Shown piece by piece: positions 45,568 to 55,010 of a stretch of 64,000 nt of DNA. The notes below the pieces were generated by a model. It searched no databases. It was not told the origin of the DNA and saw only the letters and a list, made by a program, of their open reading frames with translations. The stretch is from NCBI GenBank assembly GCA_021732995.1, contig JAKFWA010000128.1:48845-112844 (forward strand), in the 5' to 3' direction. Each line of letters opens with the position of its first letter. The first letter of the stretch is position 1. The position numbers were made by a program, and so were the translations under genes. This DNA comes from Planctomycetaceae bacterium. GTDB lineage: Bacteria > Planctomycetota > Planctomycetia > Planctomycetales > Planctomycetaceae.

Positions 45568-47835
45568 ATGTCTCGACGGTTAGTTCTGCCGGCATTGTGG
45601 CTGGTTCTGTCTGGTCTGACGTTCGCTGCCGAATCAAAGCCAGCCGCCGATGAAACTTCCCCGCTAACCGTCGAGCAACTCGCCGCCAAGGTCAAACCGT
45701 CGGTGGTAGTGGTCACCGTCGATGACCGTAACGCTCAACCACTGGGCATGGGCTCCGGCTTTGTGATCTCACCCGACGGACTGATCGCCACCAACTTGCA
45801 CGTCATCGCCGAGGCACGTCCCATCACCGTGCAGTTCGCGAATGGCAAGAAGTTCGATGTCGTCGCCGTGCACGCGACCGACAAGGCCATGGACCTGGCG
45901 ATCCTCAAGATCCACGCAAAGGATCTGCCAGCTCTGGAACTGGGCGACTCGGACCAGGTCAAACAGGGTCAGGCAGTCGTCGCGATGGGCAACCCACTCG
46001 GCCTGAAACACAGCGTGGTTGCAGGAGTGGTCTCGGCCAAAGAAGAGATCGAAGGCCGCCCGATGATTCAACTGGCGATGCCCATCGAGAAAGGCAACAG
46101 CGGCGGACCGTTGCTCGACATGCAGGGCCGCGTGCAAGGTCTCATCACCCTGAAGTCGCTGGTTAAGGACGACCTCGGTTTTGCTGTCGTGATCAACCAG
46201 TTGAAGAGATTGATCGAGAAGCCGAATCCCGTCCCGATGAACGAATGGCAAACCATCGGCACGATTGATTTGAAGCAGTGGAAGCCAATTGACGGTGCCC
46301 GCTGGCGGCAGCGCGCCGGTCGCATTCTCGCCGAAGAACCGGGACTCGGCTTCGGCGGTCGCTCGCTGTGTGTGTCGACGTCGCCGGTGCCGGAAGTTCC
46401 CTTCGAAGTTTCCGTCAGCGTGAAGTTCGCCCCAGAAGAAGGCGCTGCTGGGCTCATCTTTCATTCCGACGGAGCTCAGAAACACTATGGCTTTTATCCC
46501 AGCAACGGACGGCTGCGACTCAGCCGCTTCAACGGAGCCGATGTCTATTCCTGGAAAGTGCTCAGCGACATCCCTCACGCGGCCTATCGCCCAAACGACT
46601 GGAACCAGTTGAAGGTCCGCGTCGAAGAGAAACGCATCGTGTGCTTCGTCAACGGCCAGCAGGTCTTGGAATCAACGGACGATGGTTTCAAGAGCGGAGC
46701 TGTCGGCATCGCGAAGTTCCGGGACACAAAGGCTCAATTCAAGCAGTTTCAAGTCGGAAAGGAACTTTCTCAGCTACAGGGACCATCAACCGAATCCATC
46801 AAGCAGATCAACGAACTGGCTGCGGAAGTTACCGCCGCGAAGACAGGCTCAAATGATCTCGTCGGGAAACTCTCCACGCTGGATCCGTTCGCCCCTGATG
46901 TCCTGCGAGCCGAGGCCAAACAACTCGAACTGCGTGCTCAACACTTGAAGGATCTGGCCATCGCCGTGTACGCGCGACGTGTGCAGGGTGAGTTAAGCAA
47001 ACTTCGCGAGAAAGACGCCGATAATTTCGACCTGTTGCGCGCGGCCCTGCTGATTGCAAAGCTCGACAACGAAGATCTGGATGTCAACGAGTACGTGGCA
47101 GTCGTTGATCGCATGGCGGCCGAAATCAAAGCCGGCTTCAAACCAGAAACGTCCCAGGCTGAACAACTCACAGCACTCAACGACTACCTCTTCAAACAGC
47201 GCGGCTTTCATGGTAGCCGCAGCAACTACTACAACCGCTCGAACAGCTACCTCAATGAAGTCCTCGACGACCGCGAAGGTTTGCCGATCACACTGGCGGT
47301 GCTGCATATCGAACTCGCCAAACGCCTGGGCTTGAAGGTCACCGGCGTGCCGCTGCCGGGGCACTTCATCGTGCGTTTCGATCCGAGTGAAGGTGAGCCG
47401 AAGCTGGTCGACGTGTTCGAAGGCGGCAAGGAGATGACGCTGGCCGACGTCAAGCAGTTGCTCGCCGAGAACATCGGGAGCGGTGTCGCGAAGGACGCCC
47501 GACTTGCGGATGTGATCAAAGCCCTCGACGCGGAATACGGACACGCGGACTCGAAAGCCATCACAATTCGCATGCTGTCGAACCTGCGCAACGTCGCCAG
47601 TAACGAGCGAGACGATACCGCTGTCGCACGGTATCTGGATGCCATGCTCGTCATCGAACCCGATTCGATCGAAGCTCGAGCCCGCCGCATCGACCTATCC
47701 GTCCGCAACAACCGCTGGCAGGACGCCATCACCGACGTCGACTGGATGCTGGAAAAGCGGCCGCCCGGAATGGACATCGAAGCCGTTACACGTATGCGAA
47801 AACAGCTCGAAGCCGAACTCAAAGCCCGGATGTAA
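45568..47835 (+). CDS. Secreted trypsin-like protease / LamG-like / SirB1-like fusion
   Basis: A 755-residue protein. A signal peptide (LVLPALWLVLSGLTFA) leads into a DegP/HtrA-type serine protease domain with His78 (TNLHVIAEA), Asp109 (KAMDLAILK) and Ser178 (EKGNSGGPLL). No PDZ domain follows. Residues about 220-390 look like a DUF1080/LamG jelly roll (GLIFHSDG, VYSWKVLSD, NDWNQLKVRV, VCFVNGQQVLES). A helical linker leads to a SirB1_N/transglutaminase-like domain (about 530-610, LPITLAVLHIELAKRLGLKV and PGHFIVRFD) and a TPR-like tail. AAGGAG precedes the ATG at 45568. It may act as a protein-quality or glycan-binding protease in the periplasm. Confidence 0.85.
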   Translation: MSRRLVLPALWLVLSGLTFAAESKPAADETSPLTVEQLAAKVKPSVVVVTVDDRNAQPLGMGSGFVISPDGLIATNLHVIAEARPITVQFANGKKFDVVAVHATDKAMDLAILKIHAKDLPALELGDSDQVKQGQAVVAMGNPLGLKHSVVAGVVSAKEEIEGRPMIQLAMPIEKGNSGGPLLDMQGRVQGLITLKSLVKDDLGFAVVINQLKRLIEKPNPVPMNEWQTIGTIDLKQWKPIDGARWRQRAGRILAEEPGLGFGGRSLCVSTSPVPEVPFEVSVSVKFAPEEGAAGLIFHSDGAQKHYGFYPSNGRLRLSRFNGADVYSWKVLSDIPHAAYRPNDWNQLKVRVEEKRIVCFVNGQQVLESTDDGFKSGAVGIAKFRDTKAQFKQFQVGKELSQLQGPSTESIKQINELAAEVTAAKTGSNDLVGKLSTLDPFAPDVLRAEAKQLELRAQHLKDLAIAVYARRVQGELSKLREKDADNFDLLRAALLIAKLDNEDLDVNEYVAVVDRMAAEIKAGFKPETSQAEQLTALNDYLFKQRGFHGSRSNYYNRSNSYLNEVLDDREGLPITLAVLHIELAKRLGLKVTGVPLPGHFIVRFDPSEGEPKLVDVFEGGKEMTLADVKQLLAENIGSGVAKDARLADVIKALDAEYGHADSKAITIRMLSNLRNVASNERDDTAVARYLDAMLVIEPDSIEARARRIDLSVRNNRWQDAITDVDWMLEKRPPGMDIEAVTRMRKQLEAELKARM

Positions 47836-47921
47836 CTGGCGACAATTAAGACCACGGCGTAACAAATAAATATTGAGGCCGCGAATCAGTCAGCCTGCAC
47901 GATGTCCCTGGAACGGACACA

Positions 47922-48221
47922 TCAGCCGTCCTGATGTTGTTCCAATCGAGCAGCCAGTTCGGTCAGCGTGATATCGCGGATCAAAAACTTCTTCCGAGCT
48001 GATGTCTCACCGGACAACAATCCAATTTGCGACTTCTTAAGGTTCAGCTCGTCGGCCAGCACTTTGAGGATCGCTTCGTTGGCTTTGCCTTTCTCAGGGG
48101 CCTGCGTCACGGAGACTTTCAACGCTCCGTCATGTGCGCCGGTCAGGCCGTTCTTGCGAGCACGCGGCTGGGCCTGCACGGGCAGGATGACACCGTCCGG
48201 ATGAGCTTCGAGGTTGATCAT
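47922..48221 (-). CDS. DUF167 (YggU) family protein
   Basis: A 99-residue protein of the YggU/DUF167 family, known by structure but not function. GVILPVQAQPRARKNGL, LKVSVTQAPEKGKANEAI and LLSGETSARKKFLI are typical. I start it at 48221, where its ATG overlaps the stop of the flippase-like gene (ATGA). A longer in-frame reading is a shadow of that gene. It is therefore translated together with the membrane gene upstream. Confidence 0.9.
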   Translation of the reverse strand: MINLEAHPDGVILPVQAQPRARKNGLTGAHDGALKVSVTQAPEKGKANEAILKVLADELNLKKSQIGLLSGETSARKKFLIRDITLTELAARLEQHQDG

Positions 48222-49204
48222 CCTGGTGGTTTCCGATTCATGATCGGCAGGACGTAGAGAATCGCCGCGCTGATGATTTCGGCGACCAGCCAGACGATCC
48301 GCAGGAGCGCTGCCGCGAGCACTGCCGTCGGGCCTCCGACCGACGCCTGTAACGCCGCAATCAAGATCCCTTCGCGAACTCCGAGTCCTCCCGGAGCGAA
48401 CAGCACAAAGAACCCCAGTGAAGAACTGGCTCCGATGGCGCCCGTCCACAGCAAAAAATTCTTCAGCGACCAATCCGCCGCGTCAACGGCAACCAGGATG
48501 CAGGCAAGGCTCAACCCATGCAGTAGCCAGGTCGGTATCAGCGCGTAGGTGCCGTTCCAGAGGACTCGTGCAAGGGCTCGTTGCTGCTGTGGGTCGCTGG
48601 CCTGAACTCGCGAGAGCTTCATCGCCAGATTAACCAGCGCTTTCGCTCCCAGCGTGACGCACGCCACTGTGGCCACTACTACCAGTAGTGGCCCCAGCCA
48701 TGGCTGATCTCGCAGAACCAGCATCACATCCGGCAGCAACGCCCAGGCATCCGCCGGCAAGACGTAGCCTCCCAGCGCAATCCCTATCGCGAGGCCGACG
48801 CCCATCGCCGCCAGCGTTTCAATGGTGATGCTGATGACGGCTGTCGTGACCGGTACGCCTTCCGCTTTCAGCATCCCGGATCGCACGACGAGCACCGCAG
48901 CTTTGCCGGGCGCGTACTTGCCGAGGTGCCCGCAGTAGTAAGCTCGCAGAGTCACCCGCCAATCGGGGTCGCTGCCGAGCACCTGCATCACCCGCTGCCA
49001 GAACCACACGCAGGGCAACCATCCCAAGATGTAAGCAATGCCGCTGGCCACCAGCCAACCCCAGGCGATCGGGCGCTGGGTCAGTACGGCCGGGTCCCAG
49101 AGTGAATCCGCCTTACGCACTACAAACGCCAGCACGACAAGGAATAAAGCCCACTTCGCCAGTGTCAGCAGTCGCAGTTGCTTGGGGGGCGGAGAGTCGG
49201 GCAT
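48218..49204 (-). CDS. Lysylphosphatidylglycerol synthase-type membrane protein
   Basis: A 328-residue polytopic membrane protein of the LPG_synthase_TM (UPF0104) family, with about eight membrane segments and the diagnostic FAPGGLGVREG near 275-285 and GHLGKYAPGKAAV near 95-107. The family moves lipids across the bilayer (the flippase part of MprF) without the aminoacyl-transferase domain. Start is an ATG at 49204, with no clear ribosome-binding site; a TTG further upstream is possible. It is coupled to DUF167 and is divergent from a flavoprotein of carotenoid type. Confidence 0.85.
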   Translation of the reverse strand: MPDSPPPKQLRLLTLAKWALFLVVLAFVVRKADSLWDPAVLTQRPIAWGWLVASGIAYILGWLPCVWFWQRVMQVLGSDPDWRVTLRAYYCGHLGKYAPGKAAVLVVRSGMLKAEGVPVTTAVISITIETLAAMGVGLAIGIALGGYVLPADAWALLPDVMLVLRDQPWLGPLLVVVATVACVTLGAKALVNLAMKLSRVQASDPQQQRALARVLWNGTYALIPTWLLHGLSLACILVAVDAADWSLKNFLLWTGAIGASSSLGFFVLFAPGGLGVREGILIAALQASVGGPTAVLAAALLRIVWLVAEIISAAILYVLPIMNRKPPG

Positions 49205-49350
49205 GCGTGGTTCAGTGGCGGGCAACCCGCACCGTGCGGATGAGGAAAGAAAACAGCGAACCGTGAGGCTTCACAGTTGGTAACCTCGGCTTCATAGTCC
49301 CGCCCTCGTCGATTACGAGTTGGGGACGAAATGTCGTCCGAAGCGCCAGA

Positions 49351-50763
49351 ATGCGGTTGCAGAATAGGTTGAACGCGGTGGTTTACGACACTGTTATTAT
49401 CGGGGCAGGACTTTCGGGACTCGCGGCTGGCATTCGGCTGGCCTACTACGAGAAGAAAGTCTGCGTCGTCGAGAAGCATTACACGATCGGCGGCTTGAAC
49501 TCGTTCTATCGACTGCGGAAGCGGGATCACGACGTCGGTCTTCACGCGGTGACGAACTACGCGGCTCCCGGGACCAAAACCGGCCCGTTGAGCAAACTCT
49601 TACGCCAACTGCGTTTGCGTTGGGAAGATTTTGCTCTTTGCCCGCAGATTGAATCGAGCGTTGTGTTCCCCGGACACACCCTGCGTTTCAACAACGAGTT
49701 CGAGTTCTTCCGCAGTCAGGTGGAACAAGAGTTTCCATCTCAGAAGGACGGCTTCAATCGACTGGTCGAACGCATCAATTCGCACGACGAGCTGCATCTG
49801 ACGAATGAAACGGCGTCGGCCCGAGCGGTCCTGAATGAGACGCTCAGCGACCAGGTGCTGATTGACATGCTGTTTTGCCCGTTGATGTTTTACGGCAGTC
49901 CTACGCCTCACGACATGGACTTCAGTCAGTTCGTGATCATGTTCAAGTCGATCTTTGAAGAGGGTTTTGCCCGACCTGCGCGCGGCGTGCGGCTGATCAT
50001 GAAGAATCTGGTCAATCACTTCCGCAAGCTGGGCGGCGAACTGCGTTTGAAGTCCGGCGTGCAGAAGATCTTATCCGAGAACGGTCACGCGACTGGCGTG
50101 CTGCTCGACAACGGCGATGTCATCGAAGCCAAGAACGTGTTGTCGTCAGCGGGTATCGCGGAAACTTTGCGGCTCAGTGATTGTCCGGCCCCGCTGCAGG
50201 CCGAAAATCCACCGGGGGCGATTTCGTTTGTCGAAACGATTTTTTCGCTCGACTGCCAGCCTGCGGATTTGGGGCATCGTCAGACGATCGTCTTCTACAA
50301 CGACGCCGACCCGTTCCATTACGAACCTCCCACCGATCCGTGCGACCTGCGGAGCGGCATTGTGTGCTCGCCCAACAACTTTCAGTACGGCGAAGGCGAC
50401 GAGATCGAAGAAGGCCGCATTCGCATCACCGCGCTGGCTGATCCGAAGTATTGGGAGCCACTCAGCGACGATGCCTATTATCCCGCCAAGGATGATTGGT
50501 GTGCCCGCATCGCCGCTGCGGCGGTGAAGCACATTCCCGATTTTCGCAAGCACGTTGTGGACACCGACATGTTCACGCCGCGCACGATTACGAAGTTCAC
50601 CAGCCATCTGAATGGAGCGGTTTACGGGGCTCCGAAGAAAGTTCGAGATGGCCGGACGCATCTGGACAACCTGTTTATTTGCGGCACGGATCAAGGGTTT
50701 CTGGGCATCATCGGGTCGATGTTGTCTGGGATCTCGATGGCGAACCTACATCTGTTGAAGTAG
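49351..50763 (+). CDS. Phytoene desaturase-like FAD-dependent oxidoreductase
   Basis: A 470-residue flavoprotein. FAD-binding motif VIIGAGLSGLAAGIRL with EKHYTIGGLNS (about 15-50) and a C-terminal NLFICGTDQGFLGIIGSMLSG match the carotenoid desaturase/isomerase and amine-oxidase-like branch. Such enzymes oxidise or isomerise carotenoids, squalene-related hydrocarbons or other lipids. The start at 49351 is an ATG; a GTG at 49378 after AGGTTGA is an alternative. It is divergent from the flippase-like gene. No phytoene synthase is in the window, so its pathway is unclear. Confidence 0.85.
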   Translation: MRLQNRLNAVVYDTVIIGAGLSGLAAGIRLAYYEKKVCVVEKHYTIGGLNSFYRLRKRDHDVGLHAVTNYAAPGTKTGPLSKLLRQLRLRWEDFALCPQIESSVVFPGHTLRFNNEFEFFRSQVEQEFPSQKDGFNRLVERINSHDELHLTNETASARAVLNETLSDQVLIDMLFCPLMFYGSPTPHDMDFSQFVIMFKSIFEEGFARPARGVRLIMKNLVNHFRKLGGELRLKSGVQKILSENGHATGVLLDNGDVIEAKNVLSSAGIAETLRLSDCPAPLQAENPPGAISFVETIFSLDCQPADLGHRQTIVFYNDADPFHYEPPTDPCDLRSGIVCSPNNFQYGEGDEIEEGRIRITALADPKYWEPLSDDAYYPAKDDWCARIAAAAVKHIPDFRKHVVDTDMFTPRTITKFTSHLNGAVYGAPKKVRDGRTHLDNLFICGTDQGFLGIIGSMLSGISMANLHLLK

Positions 50764-50921
50764 CCGTTTGACGCTGCGGAAGCGACTCCCCAAGATTCGT
50801 CCCCGTGACGATTTTGGCCATCGACCGAGCCGCCAAACGTCGCGGCGAGTCCATACACTCACCGAGCGCGGCTGACGGAATGCCCGCCGAATTAATTCAC
50901 CTTGAAAGTATCGACTGACTC

Positions 50922-52601
50922 ATGTCTGAAAAGCCTGATCGTCTGGAAGCGGCTCGCATTGAGAAGCTGCAGCAAATCGAAGCCTTGGGGCTCGACCCCT
51001 GGGGCCAGCGTTTCGACAACCACATCAAAATTGGTGATGCCCGCGCCAAGTGTCCCGAGGAATCGGGTGTGGAAGGCGAAGCGATCCGCGTGGCTGGTCG
51101 TATCATGCTGCGCAACGACAAGGGCAAGCTCAAATTCTTCCACATTCAGGACTGGAGCGGTCGCATCCAACTTTGGATTTCGAAGGCCGATGTCTCTGAG
51201 CAGACTTTTGCGCTCATCGAATGCCTCGACCTCGGCGATATCGTCGGCGTCGATGGCGTTTTGAAGAAAACCCGCACGGGCGAGATTTCGATCTTCGTGA
51301 AAGACCTGCAGATTCTCTGCAAGTCGCTGGCTTCGCCGCCGGAGAAGTTTCACGGCGCGAAGGACACCGAGATGCTCCTGCGCCAGCGCTACATCGACAT
51401 GATCTACAACGAGGGCGTGCTGGAGCGTCTGCTGAAGCGTACCAAGATCCTGCAGTCGGTGAAGAGCACGCTCAACCAGCGCGGGTTCGTGGAAGTGGAG
51501 ACGCCGGTGCTGCACGCCATCGCCGGTGGTGCTGCGGCTCGACCGTTCATCACGCATCACAATGCGCTCGATATTCCGCTCTACCTGCGCATCGCGCTGG
51601 AACTACACCTCAAGCGCTTGATGGTCGGCGGTATCGAACGCGTTTACGAGCTTGGTCGCGTGTTCCGGAATGAGGGCATTGATGCCACTCACAATCCCGA
51701 ATTCACGATGATCGAGATCTATCAGGCGTACGGTAACTACGAAACGATGATGGAACTCACCGAGGCCATCGTCACAGACGCCGTCCTGGCCGTGAACGAT
51801 TCACTGGTCGTGCAATGGGGCGATCTCACGATCGACTTCGCGCGACCGTGGCAACGTCGCACGTACGGCGACCTGTTCCTCGAACACGCCGGTTGCGACA
51901 TGCACGACCCCGCAGCGGTCGCTCAAGTCGCCAAGAAGCACGGCATTCAAGTGGATGGCCGGCATCCAGACGTCATCGTCAACGATGTCTTTGAAGCGAC
52001 AGTCGAAGACGCACTGGTTGGTCCCATATTCGTGATGGACTACCCGTCGTCGATGTGCCCGCTGACCAAGCGCAAGTTCGGCAACCCCGCGATCGCCGAA
52101 CGCTTCGAGTGCTTCATTCACGGCATGGAATTGGCCAACGCCTACACGGAGCTCAACGATCCCCGCCTGCAGGAAGAACTTTTCCGCACCCAGTTGGCCG
52201 GCCTGTCCGAAGAAGACTCAATGGCCAAGATGGATCACGAATTCGTGCAGGCCCTGAAGGTGGGCATGCCCGCTGCAGGTGGTTTGGGTATTGGCATCGA
52301 CCGCATGATCATGCTGATCACCAACAGCCGCAGCATCCGCGACATCATCGCCTTCCCACTGATGAAGCCCGAACACGGCGCACCCGTCGAAGACTCTGAG
52401 TGCATGTTGCCTGACACATCTACAACGGCTTCGACATCGTTGTCCGTTCAGGACTTGATCTCGGCCAGGGAACTCATCGACAAAATCGTTGCGGGCTCAA
52501 AAGGCTCGATCAAGAGCACTCAAGCTGCCGACAAAGTTGGCGACGATGAACGGATGAAGCAAGCTCTTGCGCTACTTAAGGAACTTTCAGAACCGAGATA
52601 G
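50922..52601 (+). CDS. lysS: Lysyl-tRNA synthetase, class II
   Basis: A 559-residue LysRS-II, which charges tRNA-Lys. The N-terminal OB fold (about 60-150) binds the anticodon. Class II motifs are present: motif 2 VFRNEGIDATHNPEFTMIE and motif 3 GMPAAGGLGIGIDRMIML. After the catalytic domain, where most bacterial enzymes end, a further 60 residues rich in Ser, Thr and Lys follow (from about 497). Ribosome-binding site weak. A terminator follows. Confidence 0.95.
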   Translation: MSEKPDRLEAARIEKLQQIEALGLDPWGQRFDNHIKIGDARAKCPEESGVEGEAIRVAGRIMLRNDKGKLKFFHIQDWSGRIQLWISKADVSEQTFALIECLDLGDIVGVDGVLKKTRTGEISIFVKDLQILCKSLASPPEKFHGAKDTEMLLRQRYIDMIYNEGVLERLLKRTKILQSVKSTLNQRGFVEVETPVLHAIAGGAAARPFITHHNALDIPLYLRIALELHLKRLMVGGIERVYELGRVFRNEGIDATHNPEFTMIEIYQAYGNYETMMELTEAIVTDAVLAVNDSLVVQWGDLTIDFARPWQRRTYGDLFLEHAGCDMHDPAAVAQVAKKHGIQVDGRHPDVIVNDVFEATVEDALVGPIFVMDYPSSMCPLTKRKFGNPAIAERFECFIHGMELANAYTELNDPRLQEELFRTQLAGLSEEDSMAKMDHEFVQALKVGMPAAGGLGIGIDRMIMLITNSRSIRDIIAFPLMKPEHGAPVEDSECMLPDTSTTASTSLSVQDLISARELIDKIVAGSKGSIKSTQAADKVGDDERMKQALALLKELSEPR

Positions 52602-52621
52602 ACGAGTCGTCAAAATGAAGT

Positions 52622-52655
52622 GCCTCGTCACGTCTCATTCATGGCGAGGCTTTTT
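52622..52655 (+). terminator. Intrinsic terminator after lysS
   Basis: A 9-bp stem with one G-U pair (52622-52630 with 52642-52650), 11-base loop and TTTTT, 20 bases after the lysS stop. Confidence 0.85.
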
Positions 52656-52742
52656 CATGTGCCACAATGGCTCAATTAGTGGACTCAAGCCACAGCTCAG
52701 TCAACCGACGGCGCGCGGACGGCTTCCACGTCACTGTGTACT

Positions 52743-52976
52743 TCACAGCTTCAATCCGTCGAGCACCTCTTCAGTTGTGAACCCACCTTCTTCCGCTCGT
52801 GCAGCGGCCATTTCTTCGTCGGTAAACAGGGTTTGGGCGAGAGCGTAATCATCTGCCGTCGTCTTCGAGGGAACGATCGTGCCAATGCGATTGCCACGAC
52901 GGTCATAGAGCTCGACAAGCTCATAGAGCTGACCGAGCTCTTCAATCATTTCATCTGACGCAGTGACTCGGACCAT
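52743..52976 (-). CDS. Small acidic protein, antitoxin-like
   Basis: A 77-residue protein. The middle reads VELYDRRGNRIGTIVPSK, and the end is FTDEEMAAARAEEGGFTTEEVL. This layout (short beta hairpin then an acidic helix with EE...GG.TTEEVL) resembles small proteins common in Planctomycetota that are sometimes called antitoxin-like. No toxin partner is visible next to it, so the toxin-antitoxin idea is weak. AGGTG precedes the ATG. It stands between lysS (convergent) and a membrane-protein group. Confidence 0.6.
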   Translation of the reverse strand: MVRVTASDEMIEELGQLYELVELYDRRGNRIGTIVPSKTTADDYALAQTLFTDEEMAAARAEEGGFTTEEVLDGLKL

Positions 52977-53120
52977 GACTTCACCTGATAACTTGCGATT
53001 GCCGCCTCATGTACGTGAGCGACTTGAACTGCTGTTTTGCTCGTCGCGATAGATGATGTCTCGGTGCCACAACGGACGTCAACACGACGACCTTAGACTA
53101 CTGCCTTTCCCAGGTGCATT

Positions 53121-53486
53121 TCATCGCAGCCAATACTCGCCCACACCAAACGACGTCAGGTTAGCCAGGCAGATGGCAAAATCATCCCTTCCCGGCTTCC
53201 GAACCAGTTGTCTGGCATTTCCAAAAGCAAAACCAAACAACAGGCACTCGGCGACAGCGGCAAAAGATTCTGCAACCGTGAGATAGAGCCATTCTGGCTG
53301 GCTGCGCATCAAGATAGGCAGAGCGACGACCACGATAGGATAGGTACAAGCCGTTAACCAAACTGCGGACAGCACGCGAACTGGCAACGAGTGCTGCTTG
53401 GAAAGTCCCGGCCAGAGGACCAGAAACTCAATCAGGACGCTCGCGAGATACCCCGCCAATACTTCAAACCAAAACGACGTGGGCAC
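53121..53486 (-). CDS. Small membrane protein of unknown function
   Basis: A 121-residue protein with three hydrophobic segments (about 7-26, 39-59, 70-90), no recognised family and a GTG start at 53486 supported by AAAGGA upstream. It follows the larger membrane protein ending at 53536 by 49 bases on the same strand and is probably in its operon. Confidence 0.7.
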   Translation of the reverse strand: MPTSFWFEVLAGYLASVLIEFLVLWPGLSKQHSLPVRVLSAVWLTACTYPIVVVALPILMRSQPEWLYLTVAESFAAVAECLLFGFAFGNARQLVRKPGRDDFAICLANLTSFGVGEYWLR

Positions 53487-53535
53487 GCCATATTCCTTTC
53501 GCCGTCAGCTTGTCGCCTTGGTGTGCGCATTCATT

Positions 53536-54570
53536 TCAGGTGACTCGACGAATGAGAAACGGGATCTCCGCCAACACGTGCATAATGGCCAGTGTAAAAT
53601 ACAGCTCGCGAGTCACAGAGTAGTTCAGGAAGAACGCGATCCATAGAACGAGCACAATGAAGATTCCCGTTAGCAGCACAGCGGGTATGGCTTTACGCCC
53701 CCACGAAGTTCTCGCCAGCGGCACGGAACTCAAGTTCCAAACTGGCGTTCGCAGAGCGAGTGCGGGCATCGCGACCAACCAGATGATGTAATGCAATAAC
53801 TCTAAATACACATGGACTGCGACAAGTGTGCGGCCACCAACTGCTGGTATCAACGACGCTCCCGCGCGCTGCACGATCTGATTTACGACCTCGCCCGCTG
53901 GGGGGGCGGACATCAGATGTCCCACAGGAAAGACGAGTAATACCAGCACGGATACGGCGACAGCACACACTGATTGCCAATAGGCGCCGAGCCACTTTGG
54001 ATGCTTGCGGGCGATCTCTGGATATGCGAACGCCCATGCCGCCAACGGGTGTAGATAGACGAGCGTCAAGCTGAAGTACGCTGGCCAGAGCCAAGCACCC
54101 GCTGCGATCAACAGACCTATTGGAATGGCGGCCTTCCAATCTCGAGTCGGCTGCTCGTGGCTTCTCAGAAGTATGAGCCCCACGACCCACGCGATTAGGG
54201 TTGTGTGCCAGCAACTCATTGTGAAGTACGGCACCGTGAAGCCGCCCAAGTAGCCCTGTGAACTCAATGCAATTACCACGGCTACCGCTGCTAATGAAAC
54301 TGACCCCAAAAGCGATATGGTGTAATAGAGGCGATGTTTTCCCCATCGGCTGGGCATGCGGTCCAAGAGCAACCGTGCCTCGATCCAGTTGTGCGGTCCA
54401 GCAAAGAGAAACACGGCCGCAATCGACGCTTCGATCGGCAACGCAGCAACTGAGAGTAGTAACAATGAAAACCCGACTGCGAGCAGGGCAAGAACGGTTC
54501 GATACGAGGTCGCGTCGATCGCCAGCTTTTCAACACGAGTACCGGTGAGGCTGGCCTGAGGCGAACTCAT
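53536..54570 (-). CDS. Polytopic membrane protein of unknown function
   Basis: A 344-residue protein with about nine membrane segments. A short motif after the second segment (LFAGPHNWIEARLLLDRMPSR) contains conserved-looking polar residues, and more His/Trp residues lie near CWHTTLIAW and HYIIWLV, which would fit a haem- or metal-binding membrane enzyme, but this is speculation. I choose the ATG at 54570 with GAGGGA upstream. Its start overlaps the stop of the 110-residue gene by ATGA, so they are translationally coupled. Confidence 0.75.
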   Translation of the reverse strand: MSSPQASLTGTRVEKLAIDATSYRTVLALLAVGFSLLLLSVAALPIEASIAAVFLFAGPHNWIEARLLLDRMPSRWGKHRLYYTISLLGSVSLAAVAVVIALSSQGYLGGFTVPYFTMSCWHTTLIAWVVGLILLRSHEQPTRDWKAAIPIGLLIAAGAWLWPAYFSLTLVYLHPLAAWAFAYPEIARKHPKWLGAYWQSVCAVAVSVLVLLVFPVGHLMSAPPAGEVVNQIVQRAGASLIPAVGGRTLVAVHVYLELLHYIIWLVAMPALALRTPVWNLSSVPLARTSWGRKAIPAVLLTGIFIVLVLWIAFFLNYSVTRELYFTLAIMHVLAEIPFLIRRVT

Positions 54571-54899
54571 GGACGATCCCTCGAATCCGGAACGGGGGCA
54601 CGTTGAACATCCGGATTCTCCCGCTTGTACCTCTCGATTGATTGTTGCCACGCAGCCTGCTGGCTGAAGTCCGAGCCAATCACAATCAGAGTTACCCACC
54701 CGACAATGATCAACGCGATGACCGCCGCGTTTCTAACCGCAACTCGCCGCCGGAAGAGTACGCACGTGGCAATCGCTGAACTCAAAAGGAATCCCAACGC
54801 GACGTAGAGTTCGTACGGCACAGATCCATTGGGGGGTTGCGGGGGCATCCTGAGGCCGCCACCTCCGCTCAAGTCAGCAATGATTAATGGCCAGTTCAT
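54567..54899 (-). CDS. Small membrane protein of unknown function
   Basis: A 110-residue protein with two hydrophobic segments (about 29-48 and 58-76) and a polar C-terminal tail. No family recognised. Its stop overlaps the start of the 344-residue membrane protein (ATGA), so the two probably work together. It starts about 110 bases after the ileS stop on the same strand. Confidence 0.7.
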   Translation of the reverse strand: MNWPLIIADLSGGGGLRMPPQPPNGSVPYELYVALGFLLSSAIATCVLFRRRVAVRNAAVIALIIVGWVTLIVIGSDFSQQAAWQQSIERYKRENPDVQRAPVPDSRDRP

Positions 54900-55010
54900 G
54901 CCGTTGTCTCACGAATTCGAGTTGTTGTGCTCTTCTGCCGCTGCTCGTCGACAAGAACTATTTACCAAGCTGGAATCCGTATTTGCGACAGCATTCCGTT
55001 GCTTCGGCAT

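Noticed and set aside
52743..53120. A toxin-antitoxin module
   Set aside because: Only the small antitoxin-like protein is present; no toxin-sized frame with a fitting start lies beside it.
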